A stretch of 64,000 nucleotides of DNA, taken from contig JAIXSE010000006.1 of assembly GCA_027484825.1 (NCBI GenBank), positions 124,001 through 188,000 of the forward strand. Reading direction: 5' to 3'. The notes beneath the pieces are model-generated. The model was not told the DNA's origin. It did no database searches and worked only from the letters and a program-made list of their open reading frames with translations. This DNA comes from Rubrivivax sp. (GTDB taxonomy: Bacteria > Pseudomonadota > Gammaproteobacteria > Burkholderiales > Burkholderiaceae_C). Positions within the stretch are counted from its first letter, which is position 1. The number at the start of each line of letters is the position of its first letter. Positions 19,296 to 29,054 of the stretch are shown piece after piece. A program made the position numbers and the translations under genes.

Positions 19296-21347
19296 ATGCC
19301 TATCAGCGCCCTTCGCGCCCCTGTTCTGGCCGGTTCCGGTCTGACCCGACTGGCCCACTTGGCCCGCCATGCGGGCGCCGCCGTACTGGCTTGTGCATTG
19401 GGGGGCGGCCTGCTGGCGGCCCATGCAGCAGACAGCGACACCAACACATCCGGCTCGACGAGCTATTCGTCGGGCGGCGATAGTGCCACCGGTCCGATTC
19501 GGCTCAACACCGGTCGAAGCACGTCGGAGTCCACTCAAGGGGCAGCGTCCTCCTCGTCGGGCCAGAACGCGCTGAAGCCGCGCTACGTTCCCAACGAGTT
19601 CGAGATCTACGTCAACAAACAGCTGGGCATTGACCTTCAGCAACTGGAAGAGCAGCAGAAGCTGGAGCGACAGGCCGAGCGTGCCGGCACTCTGGCCGCG
19701 CAGAGCCAGACCAACACGACGGGCACCAAACGCATCAATCCCGACGGCGTGGTTCGCCGCTTGGGCGCGGACCTGATCCTGGACGAATCCCTGTCGGGCA
19801 ACGCGCTGGCCGATGGGCCGCGTGAAGCACCGGCCGACTATCTGATCGGCATTGGCGACGAAGTCCAGATCACCCTGTGGGGGTCGGTGGACGCTGATCT
19901 GCGTCTGACGGTGGACCGCAGCGGTCGCGTGACGATTCCTCGGGTCGGCCCCATCATGGTGGCAGGCGTCCGGTACGGCGACCTCAACGAGGTGGTGCGT
20001 TCACGGGTGAGCCAGGTCTTCAAGAACTTCCAGGTCAGCACGACCCTTGGCAAGCTGCGGTCGATCCGCATCTATGTCACCGGTTTCGTCTCGAAGCCGG
20101 GCTCCTACACGGTGAGCAGCCTGGCCACCGTGGTGTCCGGCCTGATCCGCGCCGGCGGCCCGTCGGGCGCAGGCAGCTTCCGCAACATTGAACTGCGTCG
20201 AAATGGGCAGTTGGTGGCGCAGTTTGACGCCTATGACTTCCTGCTCAAGGGTGACAAGAGCGCGGACCGTCCCCTGCAGGCGGAAGACGTGATCCACGTG
20301 GGCCCGATCGGCCCGCAGGTGGCCATCCTGGGCAGTGTCAACAAGGCGACCATCGGTGAATTGAAGCCGGCAGAAACCGTCGAGGATGTTCTGGCCATGG
20401 CCGGTGGATTCAGCGCCGTGGCCGACCGCGAGCGGGTGACGGTGGAGCGACTGAGCGACCGCACGGACCGTCGCATGGTCGAGCTTGCGCTGCCCCAGCA
20501 ATTGAAGGCGAGTGTGGGCAATGGCGATGTGCTGCGAGTGTTCAGTAGCGTCAATTCTGAACTGCCGCTGTACAAGCAATACAAGCGCGTGCAGGTGGAG
20601 GGTGAGGTGGCCCGACCCGGCGAATACGTGCTGCCGCCCAATGCGACCTTGCTGGATGCGGTGGCCGCCGCTGGCGGCCTGACGCCGCAGGCCTACATCT
20701 TCGGCACTGACTTCTCGCGGGAGAGCGTGCGCCGCTCTCAGCAGGAAAACTATGACCGCGCCTTGCGGGATCTGGAAACCGAGTTCACCCGCAACACCTC
20801 GACGCAGCGAACGGCCAGTGCCGATGAGGCGCAGGCCCAGGCAGCCCGAGCCAACAACACCTCGCGCCTGGTTGAGCGGCTGCGTGCCGTCAGACCGACT
20901 GGCCGCATCGTTCTGCAGTTGGAGCCAAACGCCACGACGCTGCCGCCTCTGACAGTGGAAAGCGGTGACCGGCTGCTGATTCCGGCTCGTCCCAACACGG
21001 TGGGCGTGTTTGGGAGTGTGTTCAACGGTGGCAGCTATCTGCTGACGGATGGAAGCTCGGTGGATGACGTGCTGAAGCTGGCTGGGGGGCCCACCCGTGG
21101 CGCGGATCCAGGCAGCATGTTTGTCCTGCGTGCCAACGGCAGCGTGATCAGCGCTCGCCAGTCCAGCAGCGGCTGGTTCGGCTTCAACTCCGCAATGGCC
21201 ACGCTGCCGGCGCTTCCGGGAGACACTGTGTTTGTGCCGGAAGAGCTGAACAAGACGACGTTCATCCAGGAAGCCAAGGACTGGACGCAGATCCTGTATC
21301 AGTTCGGGCTGGGTGTGGCGGCACTGCAGACGCTGAAGAACAACTGA
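19296..21347 (+). CDS. Outer-membrane polysaccharide export protein (Wza/OPX, SLBB domains)
   Basis: 683 residues from ATG 19296; a GTG at 19284 is an alternative start. N-terminal signal sequence (hydrophobic to about residue 46, AAHAADS). Poly_export domain around residues 165-250 (YLIGIGDEVQITLWG...LRLTVDRSGRVTIPRVG). Several SLBB repeats follow (GFVSKPGSYTV, GEVARPGEYVL, GSVFNGGSYLL). The C-terminus, FIQEAKDWTQILYQFGLG, is an amphipathic helix typical of this long OPX subclass. The protein forms the outer-membrane channel for a capsule or EPS. No lipobox cysteine is obvious in the signal region. First gene of the plus-strand block; wzz starts 3 bp after its stop. Confidence 0.92.
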   Translation: MPISALRAPVLAGSGLTRLAHLARHAGAAVLACALGGGLLAAHAADSDTNTSGSTSYSSGGDSATGPIRLNTGRSTSESTQGAASSSSGQNALKPRYVPNEFEIYVNKQLGIDLQQLEEQQKLERQAERAGTLAAQSQTNTTGTKRINPDGVVRRLGADLILDESLSGNALADGPREAPADYLIGIGDEVQITLWGSVDADLRLTVDRSGRVTIPRVGPIMVAGVRYGDLNEVVRSRVSQVFKNFQVSTTLGKLRSIRIYVTGFVSKPGSYTVSSLATVVSGLIRAGGPSGAGSFRNIELRRNGQLVAQFDAYDFLLKGDKSADRPLQAEDVIHVGPIGPQVAILGSVNKATIGELKPAETVEDVLAMAGGFSAVADRERVTVERLSDRTDRRMVELALPQQLKASVGNGDVLRVFSSVNSELPLYKQYKRVQVEGEVARPGEYVLPPNATLLDAVAAAGGLTPQAYIFGTDFSRESVRRSQQENYDRALRDLETEFTRNTSTQRTASADEAQAQAARANNTSRLVERLRAVRPTGRIVLQLEPNATTLPPLTVESGDRLLIPARPNTVGVFGSVFNGGSYLLTDGSSVDDVLKLAGGPTRGADPGSMFVLRANGSVISARQSSSGWFGFNSAMATLPALPGDTVFVPEELNKTTFIQEAKDWTQILYQFGLGVAALQTLKNN

Positions 21348-21350
21348 CGC

Positions 21351-22487
21351 ATGCAGATTCCGAAAGACGCACCGTCTCTCCTGGACCCAAGACTTCAGCC
21401 TCAAGCGATGACCGACGCCTCTGAACACGACCTTACCTTGACCGAGATCACCAGCGCGATCCGGAAGAGCTGGAAGAAGATCCTGGCCGGCGCTGTGATG
21501 GCTGGCCTCGCCGGATATGGCGTGGCACTGCTAATGGCGCCGGTGTACACGGCGAAGACCACATTCATCATGCCGCAGCAGCAGCAGAATTCCGCCGTGG
21601 CGGCTCTTTCTTCGCTTGGCGCGCTCACAGGCATTGGCGGCACCAGCTCGGCCAAGGGGTCGGCAGATCAGTACGTCGCCATCATGGGCAGCGTGACAGT
21701 GGGCGACCGGATGCTGGACCGCTTCAAGCTGGTGGATCTGTATGAGGCAAAGTTCCGCACGGATGCGCGCAAGATCCTGGAGAGCAACTCCCGGTTCACT
21801 GTGGGGAAGAAGGACAACATCATTGCCATTGAGGTCGATGACGAGACTCCCCAGCGGGCAGCGGAAATGGCCAACGCCTATGTTGACGAACTGAGAAAGG
21901 TCACTGCGACCCTGGCCCTGACCGAGGCCCAGCAGCGCCGGGTGTTCTTCGATGAGCAGCTCGTGAAGACAAAGGCCGCGCTCATCGCCGCCCAGATCAC
22001 GCTGCAGAAAACGGGATTCAACGCGGGCGCCATCAAAAGTCAGCCTGCTGCTGCCGCAGAAGCTTATGCACGGGTGAAAGCGGAAATCGTGACCAACGAA
22101 GTCCGTCTGGAAGCATTGCGCCGCAGCCTCACCGACAACTCGCCAGAGGTTCAGCAATTGCAGGCGGGGCTTTCGCGATTGCGAGAACAGCTCAAGCAGT
22201 ACGAAAGCCCGGCCACCGACAGTAGCAACCAGGACTACATCTCAGCCCTGCGTGATTTCAAATACCAGGAAGCACTCTTCGAGAATTACGCCAAGCAACT
22301 AGAGCTGGCGAAGTTGGATGAAGCGCGGGACGGCACCCTGATCCAGGTCCTGGACCCGGCGACACCCCCGGAGCGCCGCAGCAAGCCCAAGCGCATGATC
22401 ATCGGCGCGGTCAGTGGTTTCGCAGCGGGCCTGATCCTTGTTGTGATGGCGATCACACGCCAGCGTAGGCGGCCTGTCGCGCCCTGA
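21351..22487 (+). CDS. Wzz-type chain-length determinant protein
   Basis: 378 residues from ATG 21351; an internal ATG at 21408 (MTDASEHDL) gives a more typical N-terminus. Two transmembrane helices (about residues 44-64 and 352-371) flank a long periplasmic domain with coiled-coil character (about 170-285). The Pro-rich PATPPERRSKPKR just before TM2 is the classical Wzz signature. There is no fused tyrosine-kinase domain, so it belongs to the O-antigen or short PCP class. It would set the modal chain length of the polymer made by the Wzy at 38572. Confidence 0.9.
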   Translation: MQIPKDAPSLLDPRLQPQAMTDASEHDLTLTEITSAIRKSWKKILAGAVMAGLAGYGVALLMAPVYTAKTTFIMPQQQQNSAVAALSSLGALTGIGGTSSAKGSADQYVAIMGSVTVGDRMLDRFKLVDLYEAKFRTDARKILESNSRFTVGKKDNIIAIEVDDETPQRAAEMANAYVDELRKVTATLALTEAQQRRVFFDEQLVKTKAALIAAQITLQKTGFNAGAIKSQPAAAAEAYARVKAEIVTNEVRLEALRRSLTDNSPEVQQLQAGLSRLREQLKQYESPATDSSNQDYISALRDFKYQEALFENYAKQLELAKLDEARDGTLIQVLDPATPPERRSKPKRMIIGAVSGFAAGLILVVMAITRQRRRPVAP

Positions 22488-22504
22488 AAGCCATGATAGA
22501 GTCC

Positions 22505-22529
22505 AGTCCGTTCAACCGTTGAACGGACT
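22505..22529. promoter_or_regulatory. Perfect 25-bp palindrome before the EPS MarR regulator
   Basis: Two 12-bp arms, AGTCCGTTCAAC and GTTGAACGGACT, are exactly complementary around one central C (22517). It lies between wzz and the MarR-type gene, ending 8 bp before the ATG at 22538. The size and symmetry fit a dimeric winged-helix operator, so autoregulation is the simplest reading. In RNA the same sequence can form a 10-bp hairpin that would bury the only GGA-like ribosome-binding site (22525-22527). No T run follows, so it is not an intrinsic terminator. Confidence 0.75.
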
Positions 22530-22537
22530 CGACCGAC

Positions 22538-22915
22538 ATGCCCTCGCCCGACCCCGACCATGATCCTGATCCGGGTCTTGACTACGAACTGCTCCGCCAG
22601 CTCGATGCCAAGAACGACAGCAACCAGCGCGACTTGGCTAAGCGGTTGGGTGTGAGCGTGGGCAAGATCAACTATTGCATCCGGGCCGTCATTGACAGAG
22701 GCTGGGTGAAAGCCAACAACTTCCGCCGCTCGGACAACAAGCTGGCCTACATCTATATCCTGACTCCCAGCGGTGTCCAGGCCAAGATGCGGCTGGCACG
22801 CAGGTTTCTGGCGCACAAGGAAGAGGAATTTGAGCGGCTTCAGCACGAGATCGATGCGTTGCGCTCTGAGGTGTCTCGCGCCGAGGCCTTGAGTGAAGAC
22901 AAGAAGAACGCTTGA
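22538..22915 (+). CDS. EPS-associated MarR-family transcriptional regulator
   Basis: 125 residues. The winged helix-turn-helix is at about residues 16-75 (LLRQLDAKNDSNQRDLAKRL...GKINYCIRAVIDRGWVKANNF), followed by a coiled-coil tail (LAHKEEEFERLQHEIDALRSEVSRAEAL). This combination is that of the small MarR-like regulator found in betaproteobacterial exopolysaccharide loci. It sits exactly between the export genes and the CDP-sugar genes, and a perfect palindrome lies just upstream, suggesting autoregulation and control of the downstream sugar genes. Confidence 0.87.
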   Translation: MPSPDPDHDPDPGLDYELLRQLDAKNDSNQRDLAKRLGVSVGKINYCIRAVIDRGWVKANNFRRSDNKLAYIYILTPSGVQAKMRLARRFLAHKEEEFERLQHEIDALRSEVSRAEALSEDKKNA

Positions 22916-22947
22916 GCAGTTCAGGATTGCAGGGAAACGGACAGGCG

Positions 22948-23940
22948 ATGTCAGCCATCACCATCAGCAGCGGCAGGGCCTTTGAAGCACGCGACAACGA
23001 GGTCATTCTCGACGCCGCGTTGCGCCAGGGGGTCGTGCTTGACTACAGCTGCCGGACCGGACGTTGCAGTTCCTGCAAGGGCCGGGTGCGTAGTGGTGAC
23101 ACCATCGCCTCCCACGACGAAATAGGCCTAAGCGCAGAGGAAAAGGCCCAAGGCTTCATCCTTACCTGCGTGCGGCGTGCCTGCGGCCCGGTGGACCTGG
23201 AGATCAACGATCTCGGGGATGTTCATCTACCGGAACCTAAGACCGTGCCGTGCCGGATCCAGTCTTTGGAGAAGATCTCCCACGACGTGATGCACGTGGT
23301 GCTACGCCTGCCTCCGGGCAGTGCACTGGATTTCCTGCCGGGCCAGTACATTGACGTCATTGGTGCTGAAGGTTTGCGCCGCAGCTACTCGGTGGCCAAC
23401 GCCCCGCGCGAAGACAGACAGTTGGAGCTCCACATCCGCCACGTGCCTGGCGGCGCCATGAGCGCGTACTGGTTCGAACAGGCAAAGGCCAACGACCTGT
23501 TGCGTTTGCGCGGCCCGCTCGGCACCTTCTTTCTGCGTGGTCAGGCCAACCGCCATCTCGTGCTGCTGGCGACGGGCACAGGGATTGCACCCGTCAAGGC
23601 CATTTTGGAAGATCTGGCGCGACGTCCAGCCGAGGAGCAACCGCTCTCCATCACGGTCTATTGGGGGGGACGCCATGAGGACGACCTCTACTGGCACGCC
23701 GCTGAACAGCCTGGACTGCGCTTCGTGAGAGTGCTCTCCCGAGCCGACGAAAGCTGGACCGGTGCCCGCGGCTACGTCCATGAGGTGTTGCTGAGCGAGG
23801 TACAGAACCTGTCCCAAACCCTGGTGTACGCGTGCGGCTCTGACGCCATGATCCACAGTGCGCAGGCGCGCCTGAAAGCCGCTGGCCTGCCTGACCCAAA
23901 TTTCCACTCCGACGCCTTTGTGTGCTCGGCGGCTACGTGA
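22948..23940 (+). CDS. ascD: CDP-6-deoxy-delta-3,4-glucoseen reductase (E3, AscD/DdhD)
   Basis: 330 residues from ATG 22948 with AGGGAA upstream; a TTG at 22912 is less likely. The plant-ferredoxin-type [2Fe-2S] domain has Cys35, Cys40, Cys43 and Cys74 (YSCRTGRCSSC, LTCVRRAC). Next comes the FAD domain (RRSYSVANAP), then the NAD(P) domain (ATGTGIAPVKAIL). It passes electrons from NADH to RfbH (E1) to complete C3 deoxygenation of CDP-4-keto-6-deoxyglucose. The adjacent rfbF-rfbG-rfbH genes make this assignment firm. Product: CDP-3,6-dideoxy-4-ketohexose. Confidence 0.9.
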   Translation: MSAITISSGRAFEARDNEVILDAALRQGVVLDYSCRTGRCSSCKGRVRSGDTIASHDEIGLSAEEKAQGFILTCVRRACGPVDLEINDLGDVHLPEPKTVPCRIQSLEKISHDVMHVVLRLPPGSALDFLPGQYIDVIGAEGLRRSYSVANAPREDRQLELHIRHVPGGAMSAYWFEQAKANDLLRLRGPLGTFFLRGQANRHLVLLATGTGIAPVKAILEDLARRPAEEQPLSITVYWGGRHEDDLYWHAAEQPGLRFVRVLSRADESWTGARGYVHEVLLSEVQNLSQTLVYACGSDAMIHSAQARLKAAGLPDPNFHSDAFVCSAAT

Positions 23941-23955
23941 TCGATAGGAACATCC

Positions 23956-24729
23956 ATGAAAGCAGTCATCCTGGCCGGTGGCCTTGGCACACGCCTCAGC
24001 GAAGAGACGGCCCTGCGCCCCAAGCCCATGGTGGAAATCGGGGGCAAGCCCATTCTCTGGCACATCCTCAAGATGTACTCGCAACACGGGGTGAATGACT
24101 TCGTGATCTGCTGTGGCTACAAGGGCTATGTGATCAAGGAGTACTTCGCCAATTACTTCCTGCACATGTCCGACGTCACCTTCGACATGCGCAGCAACCG
24201 CATGGAAGTCCACCACAAGCGAGCCGAACCCTGGAACGTCACCCTGGTGGACACCGGCGATGACTCCATGACGGGCGGCCGTCTCAAGCGGGTGAGCGAC
24301 TACGTCCGCAACGACGAAGCCTTCTGTTTCACCTACGGGGATGGCGTCAGCGACGTCAACATCAGCGCTGCCATCGACTTCCATCGCCAGCATGGCAAGG
24401 CGGCCACCCTCACCGCCACCTACCCACCGGGCCGCTTCGGCGCCCTGGACATCGACGGACACCAGGTCCGCCGCTTCATGGAAAAGCCCAAGGGCGACGG
24501 CGCCATGATCAACGGCGGTTTCTTTGTCCTGTCCCCCCGCGTGCTGGACTATCTGGAAGACGACAGCACGGTCTGGGAACAAGCTCCCCTGCAAGGGCTG
24601 GCTGCCGACGGCGAACTGATGGCCTTCGAGCACACCGGCTTCTGGCAACCCATGGACACGTTGCGGGACAAGAACTACCTGGAAGAACTGTGGGCCTCCG
24701 GCAAGGCCCCATGGAAGACCTGGAAATGA
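23956..24729 (+). CDS. rfbF: Glucose-1-phosphate cytidylyltransferase
   Basis: 257 residues, the usual length. Makes CDP-glucose from glucose-1-phosphate and CTP, the first step to CDP-3,6-dideoxyhexoses. The nucleotidyltransferase signature [18 protein letters not shown] begins at residue 1, with [17 protein letters not shown] next. [12 protein letters not shown] carries the metal-binding aspartates. The stop overlaps the rfbG ATG (ATGA at 24726-24729). Confidence 0.96.
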   Translation: MKAVILAGGLGTRLSEETALRPKPMVEIGGKPILWHILKMYSQHGVNDFVICCGYKGYVIKEYFANYFLHMSDVTFDMRSNRMEVHHKRAEPWNVTLVDTGDDSMTGGRLKRVSDYVRNDEAFCFTYGDGVSDVNISAAIDFHRQHGKAATLTATYPPGRFGALDIDGHQVRRFMEKPKGDGAMINGGFFVLSPRVLDYLEDDSTVWEQAPLQGLAADGELMAFEHTGFWQPMDTLRDKNYLEELWASGKAPWKTWK

Positions 24730-25829
24730 TCACGGCACATACAGACCCGGCCTTCTGGCGGCGCAAGCGCGTCCTGCTGACCGGGCACACCGGCTTCAAG
24801 GGAAGCTGGATGAGTCTGTGGCTTCAGGCGATGGGGGCGCAGCTGCGTGGCATCGCCCTGGCGCCTCCAACGGAGCCGGCACTGTTTGACGTGGCCCGCG
24901 TGGCGCAGGGCATGGAGCACCGTGTCGTGGATATCCGCGACCTCGCAGCGGTCCAGGCCCAGATGAACGAGTTCCGGCCGGAGATCGTCATCCACATGGC
25001 GGCCCAGCCGCTGGTGCGGCTGTCCTATCAGCAGCCGGTGGAGACCTACGCCACCAACGTCATGGGCACGGTCCACGTCCTGGAGGCGGCGCGTCAGGTC
25101 GGCTCGGTCAAGGCCATCGTCAATATCACCACAGACAAGTGCTACGAGAACCGGGAATGGGTCTGGGGGTATCGTGAAGACGAACCCATGGGCGGCCATG
25201 ACCCCTACTCCAACAGCAAAGGCTGTGTCGAGCTGGTGAGCAGTGCCTACCGGCGATCCTTCCTGAAGGACGCCGGCATTGCGATGGCCACTGTCCGCGC
25301 CGGCAATGTCATCGGCGGCGGAGACTGGGCTGCCGACCGGCTGCTGCCGGACATCCTGCGCGCCTTGCAGGCCGGTGAACCGGTGCTGATCCGCAATCCC
25401 CACGCCATCCGCCCCTGGCAGCATGTGCTGGAGCCGCTCTCCGGTTATCTGCTGCTGGCCGAGCGCCTGTATCTGAATGGTCAGACCGACGCCGAGGGCT
25501 GGAACTTCGGCCCGCGCGACGAAGACGCTCGCCCGGTCCAGTGGATCGTCGAGCATCTCTGCAAGCAGTGGGGCCATGGCGCAAGCTGGACCCTGCAGCC
25601 CGGCAACCATCCCCACGAGGCCCACTTCCTCAAGCTGGATATTTCCAAGGTGCGCCAGCGCCTGCAATGGGCACCGCGGTGGTCCCTGGAGACTGCCCTG
25701 ACCCGCATCACTGAATGGCACCAGGCCTGGCTCCAGGGCCAGGACATGCATGCCGTCTGCCTCGCGCAGATTTCCTCGTACAACGCCGCGAACACCGCCT
25801 CGAACCACGATCAACGAGCCCAAGCATGA
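24726..25829 (+). CDS. rfbG: CDP-glucose 4,6-dehydratase
   Basis: 367 residues from ATG 24726, coupled to rfbF. Extended SDR with NAD-binding [10 protein letters not shown] (19-28), TDK at 136-138 and the catalytic pair Tyr161/Lys165 (YSNSK). Converts CDP-glucose to CDP-4-keto-6-deoxyglucose. The RfbG-type [15 protein letters not shown] start distinguishes it from dTDP-glucose dehydratases. The stop overlaps the rfbH start by 4 bp. Confidence 0.96.
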   Translation: MITAHTDPAFWRRKRVLLTGHTGFKGSWMSLWLQAMGAQLRGIALAPPTEPALFDVARVAQGMEHRVVDIRDLAAVQAQMNEFRPEIVIHMAAQPLVRLSYQQPVETYATNVMGTVHVLEAARQVGSVKAIVNITTDKCYENREWVWGYREDEPMGGHDPYSNSKGCVELVSSAYRRSFLKDAGIAMATVRAGNVIGGGDWAADRLLPDILRALQAGEPVLIRNPHAIRPWQHVLEPLSGYLLLAERLYLNGQTDAEGWNFGPRDEDARPVQWIVEHLCKQWGHGASWTLQPGNHPHEAHFLKLDISKVRQRLQWAPRWSLETALTRITEWHQAWLQGQDMHAVCLAQISSYNAANTASNHDQRAQA

Positions 25830-27178
25830 GCACTTCCCCCGTCAACTTCCAACCGCAGCTGGACAAGCTGCGCAGCCAGATCAGCGAGCTGGTCCAGCAA
25901 TATGCGGACATCGCCTATGCGCCCAAGCCGTTCGTGCCGGGCCAGACCGCCGTGCCGGTCTCAGGCAAGGTGATTGGTGCGAAGGAACTTCAGCTGATGG
26001 TCGAGGCCTCGCTGGACGGCTGGCTCACCACCGGCCGCTTCAATGCGCAGTTCGAGCAGCGTCTGGCGCAGTTCCTGGGCGTGAAGTACCTGATCACGGT
26101 GAACTCCGGTTCGTCGGCCAACCTGGTGGCCTTCTCGGCCCTGACCAGCCCCAAGCTGGGCGACCGCGCCATCAAGCAAGGTGACGAGGTGATCGGCGTT
26201 GCCGCAGGTTTCCCCACCACGGTCAACCCCATCATCCAGTTTGGCGCCGTGCCGGTGTTCGTGGACGTGGATCTGACCACGCACAACATCGACGCGAGCA
26301 AGATCGAAGCCGCCATCACCCCCAAGACCAAGGCCATCATGCTGGCCCACAGCCTGGGCAACCCGTTCAACCTGGACGTGGTGACGGCGCTGTGCAAGAA
26401 GCACAACCTGTGGCTGGTGGAAGACTGCTGCGACGCCCTGGGCGCCACCTACGACGGCAAGCTGGTGGGCACCTTCGGTGACATCGGCACGCTGAGCTTC
26501 TACCCCGCCCACCACATCACCATGGGCGAAGGCGGTGCGGTGTTCACCAACAACCCCGAGCTCAAGCTGATCGCCGAATCGTTCCGCGACTGGGGCCGTG
26601 ACTGCTACTGCCCGCCCGGCAAGGACAACACCTGCGACAAGCGCTTCTGCTGGACCAAGAAGGACCTCGGCGGCGACCTACCTGACGGCTACGACCACAA
26701 GTACACCTACAGCCATCTGGGCTACAACCTCAAGATCTCCGACATGCAGGCGGCCTGTGCGCTGGCACAGATGGACCGCGTCGAGGAGTTCATTGCCAAG
26801 CGACGCGCCAACTTCGCCTACCTGAAGAATCGGCTGCAAAGCTGCGCCGAGTTCCTTCACCTGCCGGAAGCCACGCCGAAGTCCGAGCCCTCCTGGTTTG
26901 GTTTCCCGCTGGTGCTGAAGGAAACGGCCGGCGTGAAGCGCGCGGACCTGATCAACTTCCTGGAAGAGAACAAGATCGGCACCCGTTTGCTGTTCGCCGG
27001 CAACCTGACCAAGCAGCCCTACATGGCTGGCCGCAACTATCGCGTCAGCGGCGAGCTGACCAACACCGACGTGGTGATGAACCAGACCTTCTGGCTGGGC
27101 ACCTTCCCGGCGCTGGGTGAGCCGCAGCTGGACTACATCGCTGACAAGCTTGAAGAGTTTTTCGGGCTCAACTTCTGA
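25826..27178 (+). CDS. rfbH: CDP-4-keto-6-deoxyglucose 3-dehydrase (E1, RfbH/DdhC)
   Basis: 450 residues from ATG 25826. A PMP-dependent dehydratase of the aminotransferase fold that removes the C3 hydroxyl. In place of the Schiff-base lysine it has histidine (His229 in [14 protein letters not shown]), the mark that separates RfbH from true aminotransferases. A cysteine cluster at Cys260, Cys262, Cys270 and Cys275 fits the [2Fe-2S] site of E1. Works with the E3 reductase at 22948. Next gene starts 13 bp downstream. Confidence 0.95.
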   Translation: MSTSPVNFQPQLDKLRSQISELVQQYADIAYAPKPFVPGQTAVPVSGKVIGAKELQLMVEASLDGWLTTGRFNAQFEQRLAQFLGVKYLITVNSGSSANLVAFSALTSPKLGDRAIKQGDEVIGVAAGFPTTVNPIIQFGAVPVFVDVDLTTHNIDASKIEAAITPKTKAIMLAHSLGNPFNLDVVTALCKKHNLWLVEDCCDALGATYDGKLVGTFGDIGTLSFYPAHHITMGEGGAVFTNNPELKLIAESFRDWGRDCYCPPGKDNTCDKRFCWTKKDLGGDLPDGYDHKYTYSHLGYNLKISDMQAACALAQMDRVEEFIAKRRANFAYLKNRLQSCAEFLHLPEATPKSEPSWFGFPLVLKETAGVKRADLINFLEENKIGTRLLFAGNLTKQPYMAGRNYRVSGELTNTDVVMNQTFWLGTFPALGEPQLDYIADKLEEFFGLNF

Positions 27179-27191
27179 TCGGACATCTCCC

Positions 27192-29009
27192 ATGAGCAAC
27201 GAAGTCAAGGTCAGCGACCAGGTCGCCGTGCTGCTGGAGCAGCTCGGCATCCGTCATGCGTTCGGCATCATCGGCGCCGGCAATGTCCATCTGTTCGAGT
27301 CAATCACCCGCCACGGCTATACCGAGATCGTCTGTGTGCATCACGAGCAGGCCGCGACGATGGCCATGCAGACGTATTACCGCACTCACGGCAAGCTGGC
27401 GGCCGCGCTACTCACCACGGGCGGCGGGTCGACCAACGGCGTCACTGGCGTGGTGTCTGCGTGGGCGGACTCGATCCCCGGGCTGGTCATTGCGGGCAAC
27501 GAGAATGGCAAATTCTGCTACCCGGACAACCCGCAGCGCATGTGGGGCGTGCAGGGCTACGACTCCGTGCAGATGGTCGAGAAGGTCACGAAGTACGCCA
27601 GTCGCGTCAGTGATCCTATTCAGACGCTTTACGAACTGGAGAAGGCCGCCTTTATTGCAACGGACCGCAGACCCGGCCCTGTGTGGGTCGAAATCCCTAT
27701 GAGCGTGCAGTCCGCACGCGTGGAGGTAGACACGTTTGCGCGCTTCGAACCCCAGGTCGAACCGCGCCTGGCGCCCTCACCGGATGCGGTCAGACACGTC
27801 GCCCAGGCGTTGCGTGCAGCCCAGCGTCCGGTGCTGTGGCTTGGACACGGCATTCGCCTGGCCGGCGCCACGCGCGAGCTGGAAGCACTGGTCAACCAGT
27901 TGGATGTGCCAGTGCTCGTGAGCTGGGCTGGCATCGATATGCTGGACTCCAACCATCCGCGGGTCTATGGACGCGCTGGCGTCTATGGTCAGCGCGCCGC
28001 CAACTTCGTACTCCAAAACAGCGACTACGTGCTGTCCATTGGCAACAGAATGGCGATTCCGCAGGTCGGCTACGACCTGAGCGAGCTGGCGCGTGGCGCG
28101 CAGATCGATGTGGTGGACATTGATGAAACCGAAGGGACCAAGTTGGGCGATCGCGTGCGCGCCTTCATCCACGCCGATGCCGGTGCCTTCATCGATGCGC
28201 TGAGCGCCGCCACGGAACAGGGAGTGGGCGTCAAGACCGAATGGTTGGCGCAATGCGATCAGTACCAGGAGGAATTCCCCTGGATCGGCTCCGAGCATGC
28301 CGACCCGGAAGGATTCATCAACTCCTACCGCTTCATGGAGCGGCTCAACCGTGTCTTCAAGCCCGACCAGAAAGTCGTGACGGACATGGGGACAGCGCTT
28401 CTGTGCGGCCACCAGGTCCTGAAGTTCGAACCCGGCCAGCGCCTGATGACCTCAACAGGCCTGGGCGAAATGGGCTATGGCTTGCCCGCCGCGATCGGCG
28501 TGTCCTTCGCGACGGACCGTGGCGAAGTCATGTGCCTGAACTGTGATGGCGGCATGATGATGAACTTGCAGGAACTGCAGACCATCGCCCATCATCGCCT
28601 CCCCATCAAGCTGTTCATCTTCAACAATGACGGCTACCTGATGATCAAGCACACACAAAACGCTTTGTTCAACAAGGCGGGTTATGTGGGCACCAACAAG
28701 ACTTCTGGCTTGTCCTGTCCTGATTTCAGCAAGGTGGCAGCAGCCTTTGACATGCCAGCATTCCAGATTCGCGGTTGGCAAGAGTGCGACGATGTGCTGG
28801 CTCAGGTCCAGGCCGCCGAAGGCCCGGTGATCTGCGAGGTCTTCATGCACCCCGAACAGTTGTTCGTACCCAAGCTGTCCGTGGCACAGACGCCGCAGGG
28901 CGCGCTTGTGTCGCCGCCGCTGGAAGACCTGTCGCCGCTGCTGCCAAAGGAGAAGCTGGAGAAGGCCATGCTGGTGGGCGTCCACGAGAAGTCCACCACT
29001 CTCCGCTGA
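27192..29009 (+). CDS. Thiamine-diphosphate-dependent carboligase/decarboxylase (acetolactate-synthase fold)
   Basis: 605 residues from ATG 27192; the open frame extends upstream into rfbH but without homology. The N-terminal PYR domain has the activating Glu52 (CVHHEQAATMA) and GGGSTNGVTGV. A central Rossmann-like domain spans about 195-340. The C-terminal PP domain has the ThDP/metal motif at 451-479, beginning NCDGG and ending FNN, with Cys451 replacing the usual first Gly of GDG. Same superfamily as YerE, which adds an acetyl unit from pyruvate to CDP-3,6-dideoxy-4-ketohexose for yersiniose. Here the next two genes make 4-hydroxy-2-oxovalerate, so that 2-oxo acid is a more likely donor. 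The donor is inference; the fold is clear. Confidence 0.85.
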   Translation: MSNEVKVSDQVAVLLEQLGIRHAFGIIGAGNVHLFESITRHGYTEIVCVHHEQAATMAMQTYYRTHGKLAAALLTTGGGSTNGVTGVVSAWADSIPGLVIAGNENGKFCYPDNPQRMWGVQGYDSVQMVEKVTKYASRVSDPIQTLYELEKAAFIATDRRPGPVWVEIPMSVQSARVEVDTFARFEPQVEPRLAPSPDAVRHVAQALRAAQRPVLWLGHGIRLAGATRELEALVNQLDVPVLVSWAGIDMLDSNHPRVYGRAGVYGQRAANFVLQNSDYVLSIGNRMAIPQVGYDLSELARGAQIDVVDIDETEGTKLGDRVRAFIHADAGAFIDALSAATEQGVGVKTEWLAQCDQYQEEFPWIGSEHADPEGFINSYRFMERLNRVFKPDQKVVTDMGTALLCGHQVLKFEPGQRLMTSTGLGEMGYGLPAAIGVSFATDRGEVMCLNCDGGMMMNLQELQTIAHHRLPIKLFIFNNDGYLMIKHTQNALFNKAGYVGTNKTSGLSCPDFSKVAAAFDMPAFQIRGWQECDDVLAQVQAAEGPVICEVFMHPEQLFVPKLSVAQTPQGALVSPPLEDLSPLLPKEKLEKAMLVGVHEKSTTLR

Positions 29010-29054
29010 AGGCCAACCCGGCGCCTCCACGTTTATCAAGTTACGGAAATATCG

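Noticed and set aside
25826-27178. Ordinary DegT-type sugar aminotransferase
   Set aside because: The PLP lysine is replaced by His and a four-Cys cluster is present, which mark RfbH.
27192-29009. Housekeeping acetolactate synthase (ilvB)
   Set aside because: No ilvN or ilvC next to it, an unusual CDG motif, and embedded in sugar genes.
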